NCBI RefSeq assembly: GCF_015711645.1
Contig: NZ_JABTEX010000008.1
Span: 1 to 64,000 of the forward strand
Length of the DNA: 64,000 nucleotides
Direction of reading: 5' to 3'
Origin: Planomonospora sp. ID82291
GTDB lineage: Bacteria > Actinomycetota > Actinomycetes > Streptosporangiales > Streptosporangiaceae
The first letter of the stretch is position 1, and the number at the start of each line of letters is the position of its first letter. This document shows, piece by piece, positions 16,819 to 24,846 of this stretch. Below the pieces are notes generated by a model. The model was not told where the DNA came from, ran no database searches, and worked only from the letters and a program-made list of their open reading frames with translations. A program made the translations under genes and the position numbers.

Positions 16819-17462
16819 GCCTCGGAGCTCCCGGCCAGGTGAGCGGTGTCGTTGTGGCGGTCCAGCATCCACCGGTCGTCGCCGAACCGGTTGCGGTGGA
16901 GCTGCCAGCGGGTGATGGACCCGTGGTCGACGGTGAACCCGCTCTGCGTGCCTGCGGGGATTCCCAGCAGCAGCGTGTGGACGGCGAGCACGGTCTCCCC
17001 GTGAGCGGCGAGCAGGACGCGCTCGCCCTCGTGCCGGCCGATCAGCTGGGTGAGGAACTCGCCGGCTCGTCGCAGGTAGCCGTTCCAGGTGTCGGAGCCG
17101 GTGGCCCACGGCAGGTCGGGCCTGGTGTGCGGGCCACCGCCGAAGTCGGACTTCACCTCGTGCCAGGGCCGGCCGTCGGCGTCGCCGTGGCGGGGTCCTT
17201 CCAGTCCGGGTTCGACGGCCAGAGGTAGGCCGACGACCTCGGCGAGGATCCGCCCGGTCTGCTGGAGCCGTCTGCGCGGTCCCGCGTACAGGGCGTGGAA
17301 CGGGTCGTGGGAGTGCTCGGCGGCGAGTCGCTGGGCGGTGAGGACGACCTGGCGGCGTCCCAGGCCGGTCAGGCCGGTACAGGTCCGCGGGCCGCCGACG
17401 ACGCCCGCCACGTTGCAGTGGGCCTGCCCGTGCCGGATGAGAACCAGTTGGGAGACGATCAT
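16815..17462 (-). CDS. Histidine phosphatase family protein
   Basis: 215 residues from ATG 17462. The active-site motif LIRHGQAHCN is at residues 8-17, with the second catalytic region AAHGETVLAVH at about 151-161 and an Arg in AGPRRRLQQT. This is the branch-1 histidine phosphatase (phosphoglycerate mutase-like) fold, which removes phosphate via a phospho-His intermediate. Four-base ATGA overlaps join it to both neighbours. In this operon it could remove a phosphate from a sugar or nucleoside intermediate in balance with the flanking kinases; that is inference. Confidence 0.8.
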   Translation of the reverse strand: MIVSQLVLIRHGQAHCNVAGVVGGPRTCTGLTGLGRRQVVLTAQRLAAEHSHDPFHALYAGPRRRLQQTGRILAEVVGLPLAVEPGLEGPRHGDADGRPWHEVKSDFGGGPHTRPDLPWATGSDTWNGYLRRAGEFLTQLIGRHEGERVLLAAHGETVLAVHTLLLGIPAGTQSGFTVDHGSITRWQLHRNRFGDDRWMLDRHNDTAHLAGSSEA

Positions 17463-18214
17463 GTGAGGTCCTCCGGTGCGGGCCGTACCTGTGGCCACGG
17501 GTACCGGTAGCCTCCGCGGCCCAGGTAGGGGCGGGTGAGCAGATGGTGGAGCCACGCGTGGTCGAGCAGCCGGGACGGCGTGACCTCGGCCGGCGCGTCG
17601 GTGCGGGAGGCGACGCCCTCGTTGTAGGCGGTCAGGGCGGCCGTGACGGCTGCCGGGGGAATCGGGCCGTGCGTCATGGCGAGGGTGACGACGAGCTTGG
17701 CCAGGTCGTAGCCGAACGGGGCGAGCGTGAGGTCGTCGGTGTCCACGATGGCCGGCCCGGCCGGGGTGATGAGGATGTTGCGGGGGTTGCTGTCCTTGTA
17801 GAAGGTCGTCGGCTCGTCCGGATCGGTGCGTAGCAGGTCGACGGCGTCCTCCAGCTCCTCATCGGTGATGAGGCCGTCCCGGTGGTGCCGGTCGAGGACT
17901 GCCCGTCGGAGGACCGCGAAGCCGGGCAGGGTGTGCCCCCGCGGCAGAGGGTGCGGGGCGTTCAGCGAGGCCCGGCGCAGGTCACCGCACCAGGCGGAGG
18001 CGTGCGCCTCGCCGAGTACGGCCGCCACGGTCGGCAGGTCCTCGACTCCTGCGTGACGGCCGTCGATGTGCTCGAAGTCGAGCCGCTCCGGGTGCACGGC
18101 CAGCAGTTCCGGCTGCCGGAGCGGGGTGTGCCCGGCCAGCCAGGCGTGGTGCGCGGCGGCCCGGAGAGCGGCGCCCGGCGAGCCGTACGGCTTGCTGAAC
18201 ACCTTCCTGTTCAC
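17459..18214 (-). CDS. APH-fold phosphotransferase
   Basis: 251 residues from ATG 18214, ATGA overlap with the upstream methyltransferase. The catalytic region is FYKDSNPRNILIT with VDTDDLTLAPFGYDLAKL as the metal site (about residues 141-175), a variant of the usual HGDxxxxN (His-Gly replaced by Lys). N-lobe MNRKVFSKPYGSPG is short. It is therefore a divergent member of the APH family. One of two such genes in this operon; substrate unknown. Confidence 0.65.
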   Translation of the reverse strand: MNRKVFSKPYGSPGAALRAAAHHAWLAGHTPLRQPELLAVHPERLDFEHIDGRHAGVEDLPTVAAVLGEAHASAWCGDLRRASLNAPHPLPRGHTLPGFAVLRRAVLDRHHRDGLITDEELEDAVDLLRTDPDEPTTFYKDSNPRNILITPAGPAIVDTDDLTLAPFGYDLAKLVVTLAMTHGPIPPAAVTAALTAYNEGVASRTDAPAEVTPSRLLDHAWLHHLLTRPYLGRGGYRYPWPQVRPAPEDLT

Positions 18215-19044
18215 GTGGTGTCCTCCCTTCGGGCCAGCAGGTAGGTCACGGTGGAGGCGGCGTGGACGGGGCCGTCGGGGAGCCTGGCCCGCAGCCGTGA
18301 GGTGATCGCGTCCGGATCACCGGCCAGTCCTGGCGGCAGTTCGTACTTGGGGGTCGTGGCCAGGTATGCCGCGACGTGGCCGAGGTCGGTGAAGTCGAAC
18401 GTGTGCCGTTCGTGTTCGAGGTGGACGGTCCGCAGGGACGGCGGCAGCAGGGTGGGCAGGTTGCCGCTGTGCGCCGTGGAGTACAGGCTCGGCCGTTCCA
18501 GCGCGTCCGGGTCGAGCCCTGCCCCGGCCACCAGGTGGTCCAGCGCCTGATAGCTGTCGGCGCTCTTGGTGACCAGGGCGGCGAGACCGCCGGGCCGCAG
18601 GACGCGGGCGAGCTCGGCCACGACGGAGCGCGGATCACGAGAGTGGTAGAGGCAGAACGCGGCCACCACGAGATCGCACGCCGCACCGGTCAGGGGCAGG
18701 CGGTGGAAGTCCGCTTGCAGGTAGACGATCGGAGCATCGCCGGTGATCCGGGCACGGGCGTCGGTGATCATCGCGGCGGAGGCGTCGACGGCCAGCAGAC
18801 ACCGGGGCCGGAGCCGTTCGGTCAGGACACGGCTGGTGGTGCCGCGCCCGCAGCCGATGTCGGCGACCACCGTCCCGGAGGCTGTAGGTAGGTGAGCGGC
18901 GGCCAGCTCGGCGATGACGTCGGCCACGGGACGGCCGCTCGTCTTGGCTCGGTGCAGGGCCCTCGTGCGGGTCGCCAGCCGGGCTCCGCTCCCGTACAGC
19001 TCCCGCTGGGCGGTGGAGCGGGTGAAGGCGTTGGCCGTGCTCAT
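18211..19044 (-). CDS. Class I SAM-dependent methyltransferase
   Basis: 277 residues from ATG 19044. Motif I VADIGCGRGTTSRVL lies at about residues 58-72, LLAVDASAAMI is motif II, and LARVLRPGGLAALVT is motif III, giving the UbiE/ubiquinone-type methyltransferase domain. The remaining C-terminal segment is probably the substrate lid. Coupled to the next gene by ATGA. In this operon it may methylate the biosynthetic product. Acceptor unknown. Confidence 0.8.
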   Translation of the reverse strand: MSTANAFTRSTAQRELYGSGARLATRTRALHRAKTSGRPVADVIAELAAAHLPTASGTVVADIGCGRGTTSRVLTERLRPRCLLAVDASAAMITDARARITGDAPIVYLQADFHRLPLTGAACDLVVAAFCLYHSRDPRSVVAELARVLRPGGLAALVTKSADSYQALDHLVAGAGLDPDALERPSLYSTAHSGNLPTLLPPSLRTVHLEHERHTFDFTDLGHVAAYLATTPKYELPPGLAGDPDAITSRLRARLPDGPVHAASTVTYLLARREDTT

Positions 19045-19087
19045 GGCCGCCGCCCGGTCGTCCAGGCGAGTGCCGGTGAGCGGCGGC

Positions 19088-19603
19088 TCAGCGCCGGGCG
19101 GCGACCTGCTCCAGCCAGCGGCGGGTCTGACGCCGTCCGCGCAGGAAGACCACCTGCTTGTCCCCCGCGAACCGATGGATCTTGTCGAGCACCTGAGGCC
19201 GCATCCGCCGGCGGTAGGTGGCGACGTAGGTGACCACACCCCGGTGGATGCGGTTGTAGACGCCCGCACCGTGCTGGCCCGCACCGTGGCGGATCTGCCG
19301 GGAGAAGATCCCCCAGAGGGCGGCCCATGTGGGGACGTCCATCATGACCACGGTGTCGCAGGCTTCCAGCCGTACGTGCAGGGTCGAGTTGTAGTTGCCG
19401 TCGATGACCCACCGCGGCGCCGCCACCAGCTCGCGCTGCGCGGCCTCGAACTTGTCCTGCGGCAGCGGGTTCCAGTCGTCGTCGAAGAAGACGGCGTCCA
19501 GGTGGGTCACCGGTGCGTCGAGCAGCCGGCCCAGTTCGCGGGCGACGTAGGACTTGCCGCTCCCTCCGGAGCCGACGACGGCGACCCGGTTCATCCGCTG
19601 CAC
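19088..19603 (-). CDS. Small P-loop kinase (topology-modulation/adenylate-kinase-like)
   Basis: 171 residues from ATG 19603; ATG 19594 (MNRVAVVG) is an alternative. Walker A GSGGSGKSYVAREL is at about residues 11-24, followed by THLDAVFFDDDW and WVIDGNYNSTL, typical of the FlaR/topology modulation protein family. Such proteins are probably ATP-dependent kinases of unknown small molecules. It starts 99 bp after the glycosyltransferase stop, and 43 bp separate it from the methyltransferase gene, so the operon may have a minor internal promoter here. Confidence 0.7.
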   Translation of the reverse strand: MQRMNRVAVVGSGGSGKSYVARELGRLLDAPVTHLDAVFFDDDWNPLPQDKFEAAQRELVAAPRWVIDGNYNSTLHVRLEACDTVVMMDVPTWAALWGIFSRQIRHGAGQHGAGVYNRIHRGVVTYVATYRRRMRPQVLDKIHRFAGDKQVVFLRGRRQTRRWLEQVAARR

Positions 19604-19702
19604 GATGCTCCACGATAGTCGAGATGAAGATCATTGATGGAGGCACGGCGCTGCGGTCGCGCGACCGGTCCCCAGCAGGGCGGGACCGCCCTTCGGGGGC
19701 CG

Positions 19703-20761
19703 TCATCTCCGCCTCCCCGCCTGCCGTACGGCGCCGGCCGCCGACAGCTCGGTGAGGACCGTGCGGAGCGCCTGGAGCTGGAGGCTGAGCCGGAACACCT
19801 CCAGGCGGCGCAGGCATTCCGCGATGAGATCCGCGTGCGCCCGGCTGCCCCTGACGCTGCGGAGCCAGTGGAGGGTGCGGATCGTGTCGCTCCCGTCGTT
19901 CACGATCAGCTGGGGCGGGACGAACATGTCGGCGTGGCGGATGGTCGCCGGGGCCAGCGGCACGCAGCCGGAGAGCACCGCTTCGAAGATCCGCTGGGTC
20001 ATCTGACCGGCTGCCGCGTACCGGTCGGGCAGCAGCAGGACGGTGGCCAGTGCCTCGCCGTACAGCTCGCTCACCCGGGGGAAGGGGATGCGGCCGGTGA
20101 AGGCGACGTGCGGCCATCGGCCGGTGCTGGTCCATTTGCCGGCGACGACGTGGCGGAACCGGGCGGCGGCCGGGGCGAAGAACCGGTCGAACACGTTGTC
20201 GCGGTCGTACTGGTTGCCGACGTAGGCCAGCGGTACGGGTCTCGGGCGGGCGGCGAGCTCGGCCGGGTCGGCCGCGTCCACATCGGTGTCGCGGACGGGG
20301 AAGAGCAGCCGCCGCGCTCCCGGGGTGGGGCTGAGCGCGGCCTCGCACACGATCACGCCGGGTCGGCGGCGCAGCGGATCGTCGGCGGCCAGACGCCGGT
20401 CCTTGTCCCAGATGAGCGTGGGAGTGCCCAGGGCGAAGGCGTAGTGGTCCAGCAGCTGCCGCTGGCGGTGCAGATCGCAGGTGTGGCCCGGTTCCCCGCA
20501 GGGGGTGGTGTTGCGGCCGGGGATGGGCCAGCGCCACTCCAGGAACAGCACGTCGATGTCGGGGAGACCGGGATCGAAGACGTACCGTCCGCCGAGGTCG
20601 TCCCCGGCCTCGTACAGGTCGCGATCGGGCTGGAGGAAAACGACCCGGTGACCGTCGCCGCCGAGGGCGTCGATCAGAGTGCGGCGGTGACTGCGCCCGC
20701 CGTCGGGTGTGTCGGTGACGCCGGGGCCGAGGAAGCCCCAGAAGCTGTAGCCGATGATCAT
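19703..20761 (-). CDS. Glycosyltransferase (GT-B, CgeB-like)
   Basis: 352 residues from ATG 20761, overlapping the carbamoyltransferase stop by ATGA. The N-terminal half is a Rossmann-like domain (MIIGYSFWGFLGPGVTDTPDGG, DIDVLFLEWRWPI). The C-terminal half holds VAFTGRIPFPRVSELYGEA, then DRYAAAGQMTQRIFEAVLSG and VPLAPA, the nucleotide-sugar-binding pattern of family 4-type and CgeB-like transferases. No membrane segment. It probably adds a sugar to the intermediate made by the two genes upstream. Donor and acceptor unknown. Confidence 0.65.
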   Translation of the reverse strand: MIIGYSFWGFLGPGVTDTPDGGRSHRRTLIDALGGDGHRVVFLQPDRDLYEAGDDLGGRYVFDPGLPDIDVLFLEWRWPIPGRNTTPCGEPGHTCDLHRQRQLLDHYAFALGTPTLIWDKDRRLAADDPLRRRPGVIVCEAALSPTPGARRLLFPVRDTDVDAADPAELAARPRPVPLAYVGNQYDRDNVFDRFFAPAAARFRHVVAGKWTSTGRWPHVAFTGRIPFPRVSELYGEALATVLLLPDRYAAAGQMTQRIFEAVLSGCVPLAPATIRHADMFVPPQLIVNDGSDTIRTLHWLRSVRGSRAHADLIAECLRRLEVFRLSLQLQALRTVLTELSAAGAVRQAGRRR

Positions 20762-22485
20762 TTGGTGATCCACCTGCCTTCGAGCAGCAGGGCGTCCAGG
20801 CCGGAGGAGGCCAGGCACTCCAGCGCCATCGCGGGGGTGCCGCAGATCGGTCTGCCCTTGACGTTGAGGCTGGTGTTGATCAGGACGGGGACGCCGGTGC
20901 GGGCGGCGAAGGCGTGCAGCAACGTGTGCACGAACGGGTTGGCGTCCTTGGTGACCGTCTGGAGACGGGCCGTGCCGTTGGCGTGGACGACGGCACCGAT
21001 CCGCTCTCGGGCCAGGTCGGTGACCTTGGAGGCCATCGACATGTACGGCGCCGCCTGTCCGAGCGTGAAGTACTCCCCGGCCAGTTCGGCGGGGATCATC
21101 GGGGCGAACGGGCGGAACGGCTCGCGGAACTTCACGGTCGCGTTCAGCCGTTCGACGACGCCCGGGTTGAGCGGGGAGGCGAGGATGGAGCGGTTGCCCA
21201 GCGCGCGGGGCCCCGCTTCGACCCCGCCCTGGAAGAGGCCGACGATGCGCCCGGAGGCGAGTTGCTCGGCCAGGAACCCGGCTGGATCCCCGGGGATCGG
21301 CAGTTCGGTGAGGCCGGGCCAGGCGGACAGGTCCAGCGCCGGGTCGGGGAAGCTCGGCCCGAGGTAGCAGGTCCCGGCGACGCCGGTCACCGGCCGTGCG
21401 CCCGCCTCCACGTGCGCGATCAGCGCCGCGCCGATGGCGGTTCCGGCGTCCCCCGGGGCGGGCGGGACGAACACCTCGTCGGCGATACCCGCCTCGATGA
21501 TCCTGCCGACGGCGACGCAGTTCGTGGCCACGCCTCCGCCGAGGCAGAGCCTCCGGATTCCGGTCCGGGCGACCGCCAGCCGGGCCAGGTGCAGCATGAC
21601 GGTCTCGGTGCGTTCCTGCAGGGCGGCGGCCAGGTCCCGGTGGACCTGCTCGACCGGTTCCCGGGGGTCCCGGGGCGGGCAGGTCTCGGCGGCGAACCGT
21701 GCGGAGAGCCGCGCGTACGTCGACGACAGCACCCTCGGCAGGAAGTAGGCCGAATCCAGCGTGAATCCCGTCGCCGTGACGGGGACGGCACAGGTGAACA
21801 GGGACCGGAAGCGCGCCGGGTCCCCGAAGGCCGCCAGCGCCATCACCGTGCCCTCCTCGTCTCCGCGCCGCCAGCCGAGGTGCTCGGTGACCGCACCGTA
21901 GACGTAGCCGAGGGACGCCGGGTCGTGCAGTGCCCGCAGAGTCCGCACGCCAGGGCGGCCGGGGTCGTCCTGACGGCCGACGGCGACGGTGGTGGTCTGC
22001 GTCTCGCCGAGGCTGTCGACGACGAGGAGGGCCGCCCTGTCCCATCCGGATGCGGCGAACGCGTACATCTGGTGGGTGCGGTGGTGCTGGAACGACCGCA
22101 CGCGGGCGTACGGGAACATCATCCCCAGGCCGATCGTGCGGCGCAGGGTGCGGGCGGCGACCTTGGCGAAGCCGGCGGCGCGGGGCAGTGCCCGCTGCCG
22201 CCCCTCAGCGGAGGCCAGCAGCGGCAGCACGGAGGGGAGCGCGTCCAGGTAGCGGAGGGGGTGGAAGTTGTAGGCGACCTCGGTGACCTCGTCGGCGGTG
22301 ATCCCGGCGCGCCCCAGCAGCCATTCGACGGCCCGGGCGGGGTAGGCGCGGGTGTGCTTGACCGCCGAGAGCCGCTCCTCCTCGACGAAGCCGGCCAAGG
22401 CGCCGTCGACGAGGAGCGCGGCGGCCGAGTCGTGGGTGAAGGAGCACAGGCCCAGCACCACGTGCGGGCGTCCGTCCGCGCTCAT
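20758..22485 (-). CDS. NodU/TobZ/CmcH-type carbamoyltransferase (cassette A)
   Basis: 575 residues from ATG 22485. The N-terminal Kae1-like domain starts LGLCSFTHDSAAALLVDG (HDS at 18-20), with EEERLSAVKH and QHHRTHQMYAF, the His residues that bind the metal. The C-terminal YrdC-like part has GPRALGNRSILASP and NTSLNVKGRPI (about residue 537 on). Such enzymes make carbamoyl adenylate from carbamoyl phosphate and ATP and pass the carbamoyl group to a hydroxyl. ATGA overlap with both neighbours: the upstream thymidylate-synthase-fold gene creates a hydroxymethyl group that is a fitting acceptor. Confidence 0.9.
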   Translation of the reverse strand: MSADGRPHVVLGLCSFTHDSAAALLVDGALAGFVEEERLSAVKHTRAYPARAVEWLLGRAGITADEVTEVAYNFHPLRYLDALPSVLPLLASAEGRQRALPRAAGFAKVAARTLRRTIGLGMMFPYARVRSFQHHRTHQMYAFAASGWDRAALLVVDSLGETQTTTVAVGRQDDPGRPGVRTLRALHDPASLGYVYGAVTEHLGWRRGDEEGTVMALAAFGDPARFRSLFTCAVPVTATGFTLDSAYFLPRVLSSTYARLSARFAAETCPPRDPREPVEQVHRDLAAALQERTETVMLHLARLAVARTGIRRLCLGGGVATNCVAVGRIIEAGIADEVFVPPAPGDAGTAIGAALIAHVEAGARPVTGVAGTCYLGPSFPDPALDLSAWPGLTELPIPGDPAGFLAEQLASGRIVGLFQGGVEAGPRALGNRSILASPLNPGVVERLNATVKFREPFRPFAPMIPAELAGEYFTLGQAAPYMSMASKVTDLARERIGAVVHANGTARLQTVTKDANPFVHTLLHAFAARTGVPVLINTSLNVKGRPICGTPAMALECLASSGLDALLLEGRWITK

Positions 22486-23459
22486 CCGGCCACCGCCCGC
22501 GTACGCGTGGCCAGCTCGGCGTACCAGGTGCGCATGCCCTCGCCGATCGGTCCGGGGATGCGCCCGGCGTGGTCGACCGCGGCGTCCCGGTCGCCGCCCT
22601 TCCACAGCCGGTAGCCGGCCAGTGCGGCGGCCAGCGTGTCCCAGCCGGGGTGGCCGACCGGCTGCCCGGCCTGGACGCGGGAGAGCAGGCCGTCGAACCC
22701 CTCCCACGGGACGGTGAGGTCACACAGCTCGGGACCCCTCACCGCGCCGTCCGGTACGGCCTCGGCCTTCTCCTGGTCCGTGTCGTACAGGTGGAGGGAG
22801 TCGACGTGGTGGTGGTAGTCGCCGAGGCCGGCTCCCAGCCACCCGGCCATCAGCTCGTGCAGGACGGTGGCGGCGAACATGTCGTACGGCAGGCCGGTCC
22901 ACAGGTCCTGGCTGCGCATCGTGGTGGACATGTGGAGCCTGCCGCTGCGCAGGTGGAAGCGGTATCCGAGGGTGCAGGGCACGTCGCTGTGCCCGTCGGC
23001 GTCCCGTGCCGGGTCGTACAGTTGGACGACCGCCCGGCGGGAGTCGGGGTCGTGCCGGAGTGTGGTCAGGACCCTGGCCAGCTGATCGGTGCGGTCGTGC
23101 CAGCGGCGCATCCTCGGCCCGTAAGCGCCGCGCAGTACGCCGTCGTCGGCGTACTGCCTGAGCCGGTCGTTGAACGTGTAGATCCACGCATCGTCGGAGC
23201 CGGACAGGATCCACACGGTCTCGGCGACGGCGAACGCCGTGTTGAGCACGCGGGCAGGCGGCAGGTGCAGCAGCCGCGCCCTGGGCCGGCGCAGGATGAG
23301 CCGCACGTCCAGCACCTCCCGTGTGCCCATGCCGCGCGGGCTGACCCTCCGCCCGCGCAGGGTCAGGGCGACCGCGCTGGTGAACAGCTCGGTGACGCTG
23401 TCGGCCTCGAGCGTGGTGTCGGCTCGGGACACGGGGGTTTCCATGCCGGTGGTCGTCAT
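22482..23459 (-). CDS. Thymidylate-synthase-fold (d)CMP hydroxymethylase/methylase-like enzyme
   Basis: 325 residues from ATG 23459 with GAGGAG seven bases upstream. Motifs follow thymidylate synthase: Glu80 in FAVAETVWILSGSDD, GAYGPRMRRW (111-120), DPDSRRAVV (phosphate Arg 141-142), the nucleophile Cys162 in DVPCTLGYRF, RSQD (182-185) and HLY (223-225). The Asn that reads uracil in LPFN is Asp193 here (GLPYDMF), the change found in dCMP hydroxymethylases and CMP hydroxymethylase MilA. So the enzyme probably adds a C1 unit from methylenetetrahydrofolate to C5 of cytosine nucleotide. Hydroxymethylation, rather than methylation, is inferred from the carbamoyltransferase next to it. Confidence 0.8.
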   Translation of the reverse strand: MTTTGMETPVSRADTTLEADSVTELFTSAVALTLRGRRVSPRGMGTREVLDVRLILRRPRARLLHLPPARVLNTAFAVAETVWILSGSDDAWIYTFNDRLRQYADDGVLRGAYGPRMRRWHDRTDQLARVLTTLRHDPDSRRAVVQLYDPARDADGHSDVPCTLGYRFHLRSGRLHMSTTMRSQDLWTGLPYDMFAATVLHELMAGWLGAGLGDYHHHVDSLHLYDTDQEKAEAVPDGAVRGPELCDLTVPWEGFDGLLSRVQAGQPVGHPGWDTLAAALAGYRLWKGGDRDAAVDHAGRIPGPIGEGMRTWYAELATRTRAVAG

Positions 23460-23632
23460 GGGCACTCCTCACGGTTGGACTGGTCGGGGATGAACGGGGT
23501 GGAACCGGTCGTGGACGCGGTGGACCTCCACCGGCAGGAGCCCAGGCCGAGCGACGACATGCGGGGCACGCATGTCGTCGCGCATCGCCACACCGCCGGG
23601 GCGTTCCCCCGGCCTGGGCACCGCGCGCCGGG

Positions 23633-23953
23633 CTACCGGCCGATCTCGGCGAGGACACGCTCGATGCGGTCGGCCGCGGCCATGACGTCGCCGACGGGGG
23701 CGATCCGTTCCGGCCAGGGGAAGAAGAAGCACCACTCGTCGTCCGCGCCGGCGGCGACGAGCACGCTGTCCGCCAGCGCCGGGGCGGCGAGGTTGATCAC
23801 GGTGAGGCAGGGAGGAGTTCCTTCTTTAGTGCGCAGCCGCGCCGAGAATCGGCGGCCCTCCAGTTCCGCGGCGAGCTGCCGGAGGGCGGTGGCGGCTTTC
23901 TCCGGTTCGATCGTCACGGTGGCGCGGCCGGCTGGTTGGGGGTCGTCACTCAT
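23633..23953 (-). CDS. Small conserved hypothetical protein
   Basis: 106 residues from ATG 23953. It has IEPEKAATALRQLAAELE and RFSARLRTKEGTPPCLTVIN, then GADDEWCFFFPWPERIAPVGDV and a helical end. It looks like a small alpha/beta protein without membrane segments. Such proteins are often found in actinobacteria between a histidine-kinase-like ATPase and a biosynthetic operon, as here (ATPase at 24033, 79 bp upstream). No family name is recognised. Probably regulatory or a leader gene of the operon. Confidence 0.6.
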   Translation of the reverse strand: MSDDPQPAGRATVTIEPEKAATALRQLAAELEGRRFSARLRTKEGTPPCLTVINLAAPALADSVLVAAGADDEWCFFFPWPERIAPVGDVMAAADRIERVLAEIGR

Positions 23954-24032
23954 GAGTGGCCCTCCACGGGGACTCGGGGGGTGGGGCCAGGACCGGCGGC
24001 GGGAGTCCCGGAACACCGCCGCCGGTCCTGGG

Positions 24033-24644
24033 TCAGGGGAAGGACAGGTGACCGGCGAGGGCCGGTGCCCACGGGGATGTGGGATGGCGGGCACCGGCCC
24101 GGCCGGGCGGTCCGGCATCCGGCACGGGTGAACGCGGACGCGGACCGGTCTCGGTGGGCAGGGCGAAGGCGACGGCCTTTCCGGAAGTCCCGGTCGCGCA
24201 CGTCCTGGTGGGGTAGGCCCGGCAGCGGCCTTCCGAGAGCAGGTGCACCAGGAGCAACCCCCGCCCGCGCTCCCCGAACAGGCCCAGCGCAGGCTCGTCG
24301 CCGCCGGTGCGGAGCCGGTCGAGGACGGCGGGGATACCGCCGAGGTCGGGGTCGCCGTCGACGACCTCGCACCAGGCCGGTCTGCCGCCGTCGAAGACGA
24401 CGCGCAGCTCGTAGGGGCAGCGGGCGTACGCTTCGGCGTTGGCGGCCAGCTCGGCCACCGCGCTCTCCGCGTCACCGATGCTCCCGGCGTCGATCCCGCT
24501 CCACAGCAGCACCTCGCGGATCACGGCACGGGCGCGCCGCGCCGCCGTACCGGGCCGGAGCAGCCGCACCAGGATGCGGTGTCCGCCGGACCGGTTGCCC
24601 GCGTCCGGCCGGGAGACGACGTCGAGCGTCTGCTGCGGGGACAA
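24033..24644 (-). CDS. ATP-binding protein, RsbW-like anti-sigma-type
   Basis: 203 residues from TTG 24644, chosen because GGGAGG precedes it; the frame is open further upstream. The HATPase_c_2 pattern shows as ESAVAELAANAEAYAR (N box, about residues 62-77), and LGLFGERGRGLLLVHLLSEG (G1/G2 boxes, about 127-145). No dimerisation domain or sensor. Such proteins act as anti-sigma or protein kinases in actinobacteria and pair with XRE regulators. It is divergent from the XRE-TPR regulator at 24847, the 200 bp between being the shared promoter region. Confidence 0.7.
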   Translation of the reverse strand: MSPQQTLDVVSRPDAGNRSGGHRILVRLLRPGTAARRARAVIREVLLWSGIDAGSIGDAESAVAELAANAEAYARCPYELRVVFDGGRPAWCEVVDGDPDLGGIPAVLDRLRTGGDEPALGLFGERGRGLLLVHLLSEGRCRAYPTRTCATGTSGKAVAFALPTETGPRPRSPVPDAGPPGRAGARHPTSPWAPALAGHLSFP

Positions 24645-24846
24645 TCCGTACCTCCCGGTGATCCGCAGTGGGCTACCGTCCCGCTCCTTTGAGGAGCGGC
24701 CCCGTTTGGTGTGCCGAAAGCAAATCGCGGTCGTCCGGCGCGGAGTATCAGCCAGAGCACATCCAGTCACAGCCAGTGGCTGACGCGTGGCATGGGTTGT
24801 CCGTACTGTCGAGTTGTCACGCGACGCCCAGCACCGGGGGTGTGAG

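Noticed and set aside
20914-22614. 566-codon plus-strand frame across the carbamoyltransferase
   Set aside because: Antisense shadow; the minus strand has all family motifs and coupled neighbours.
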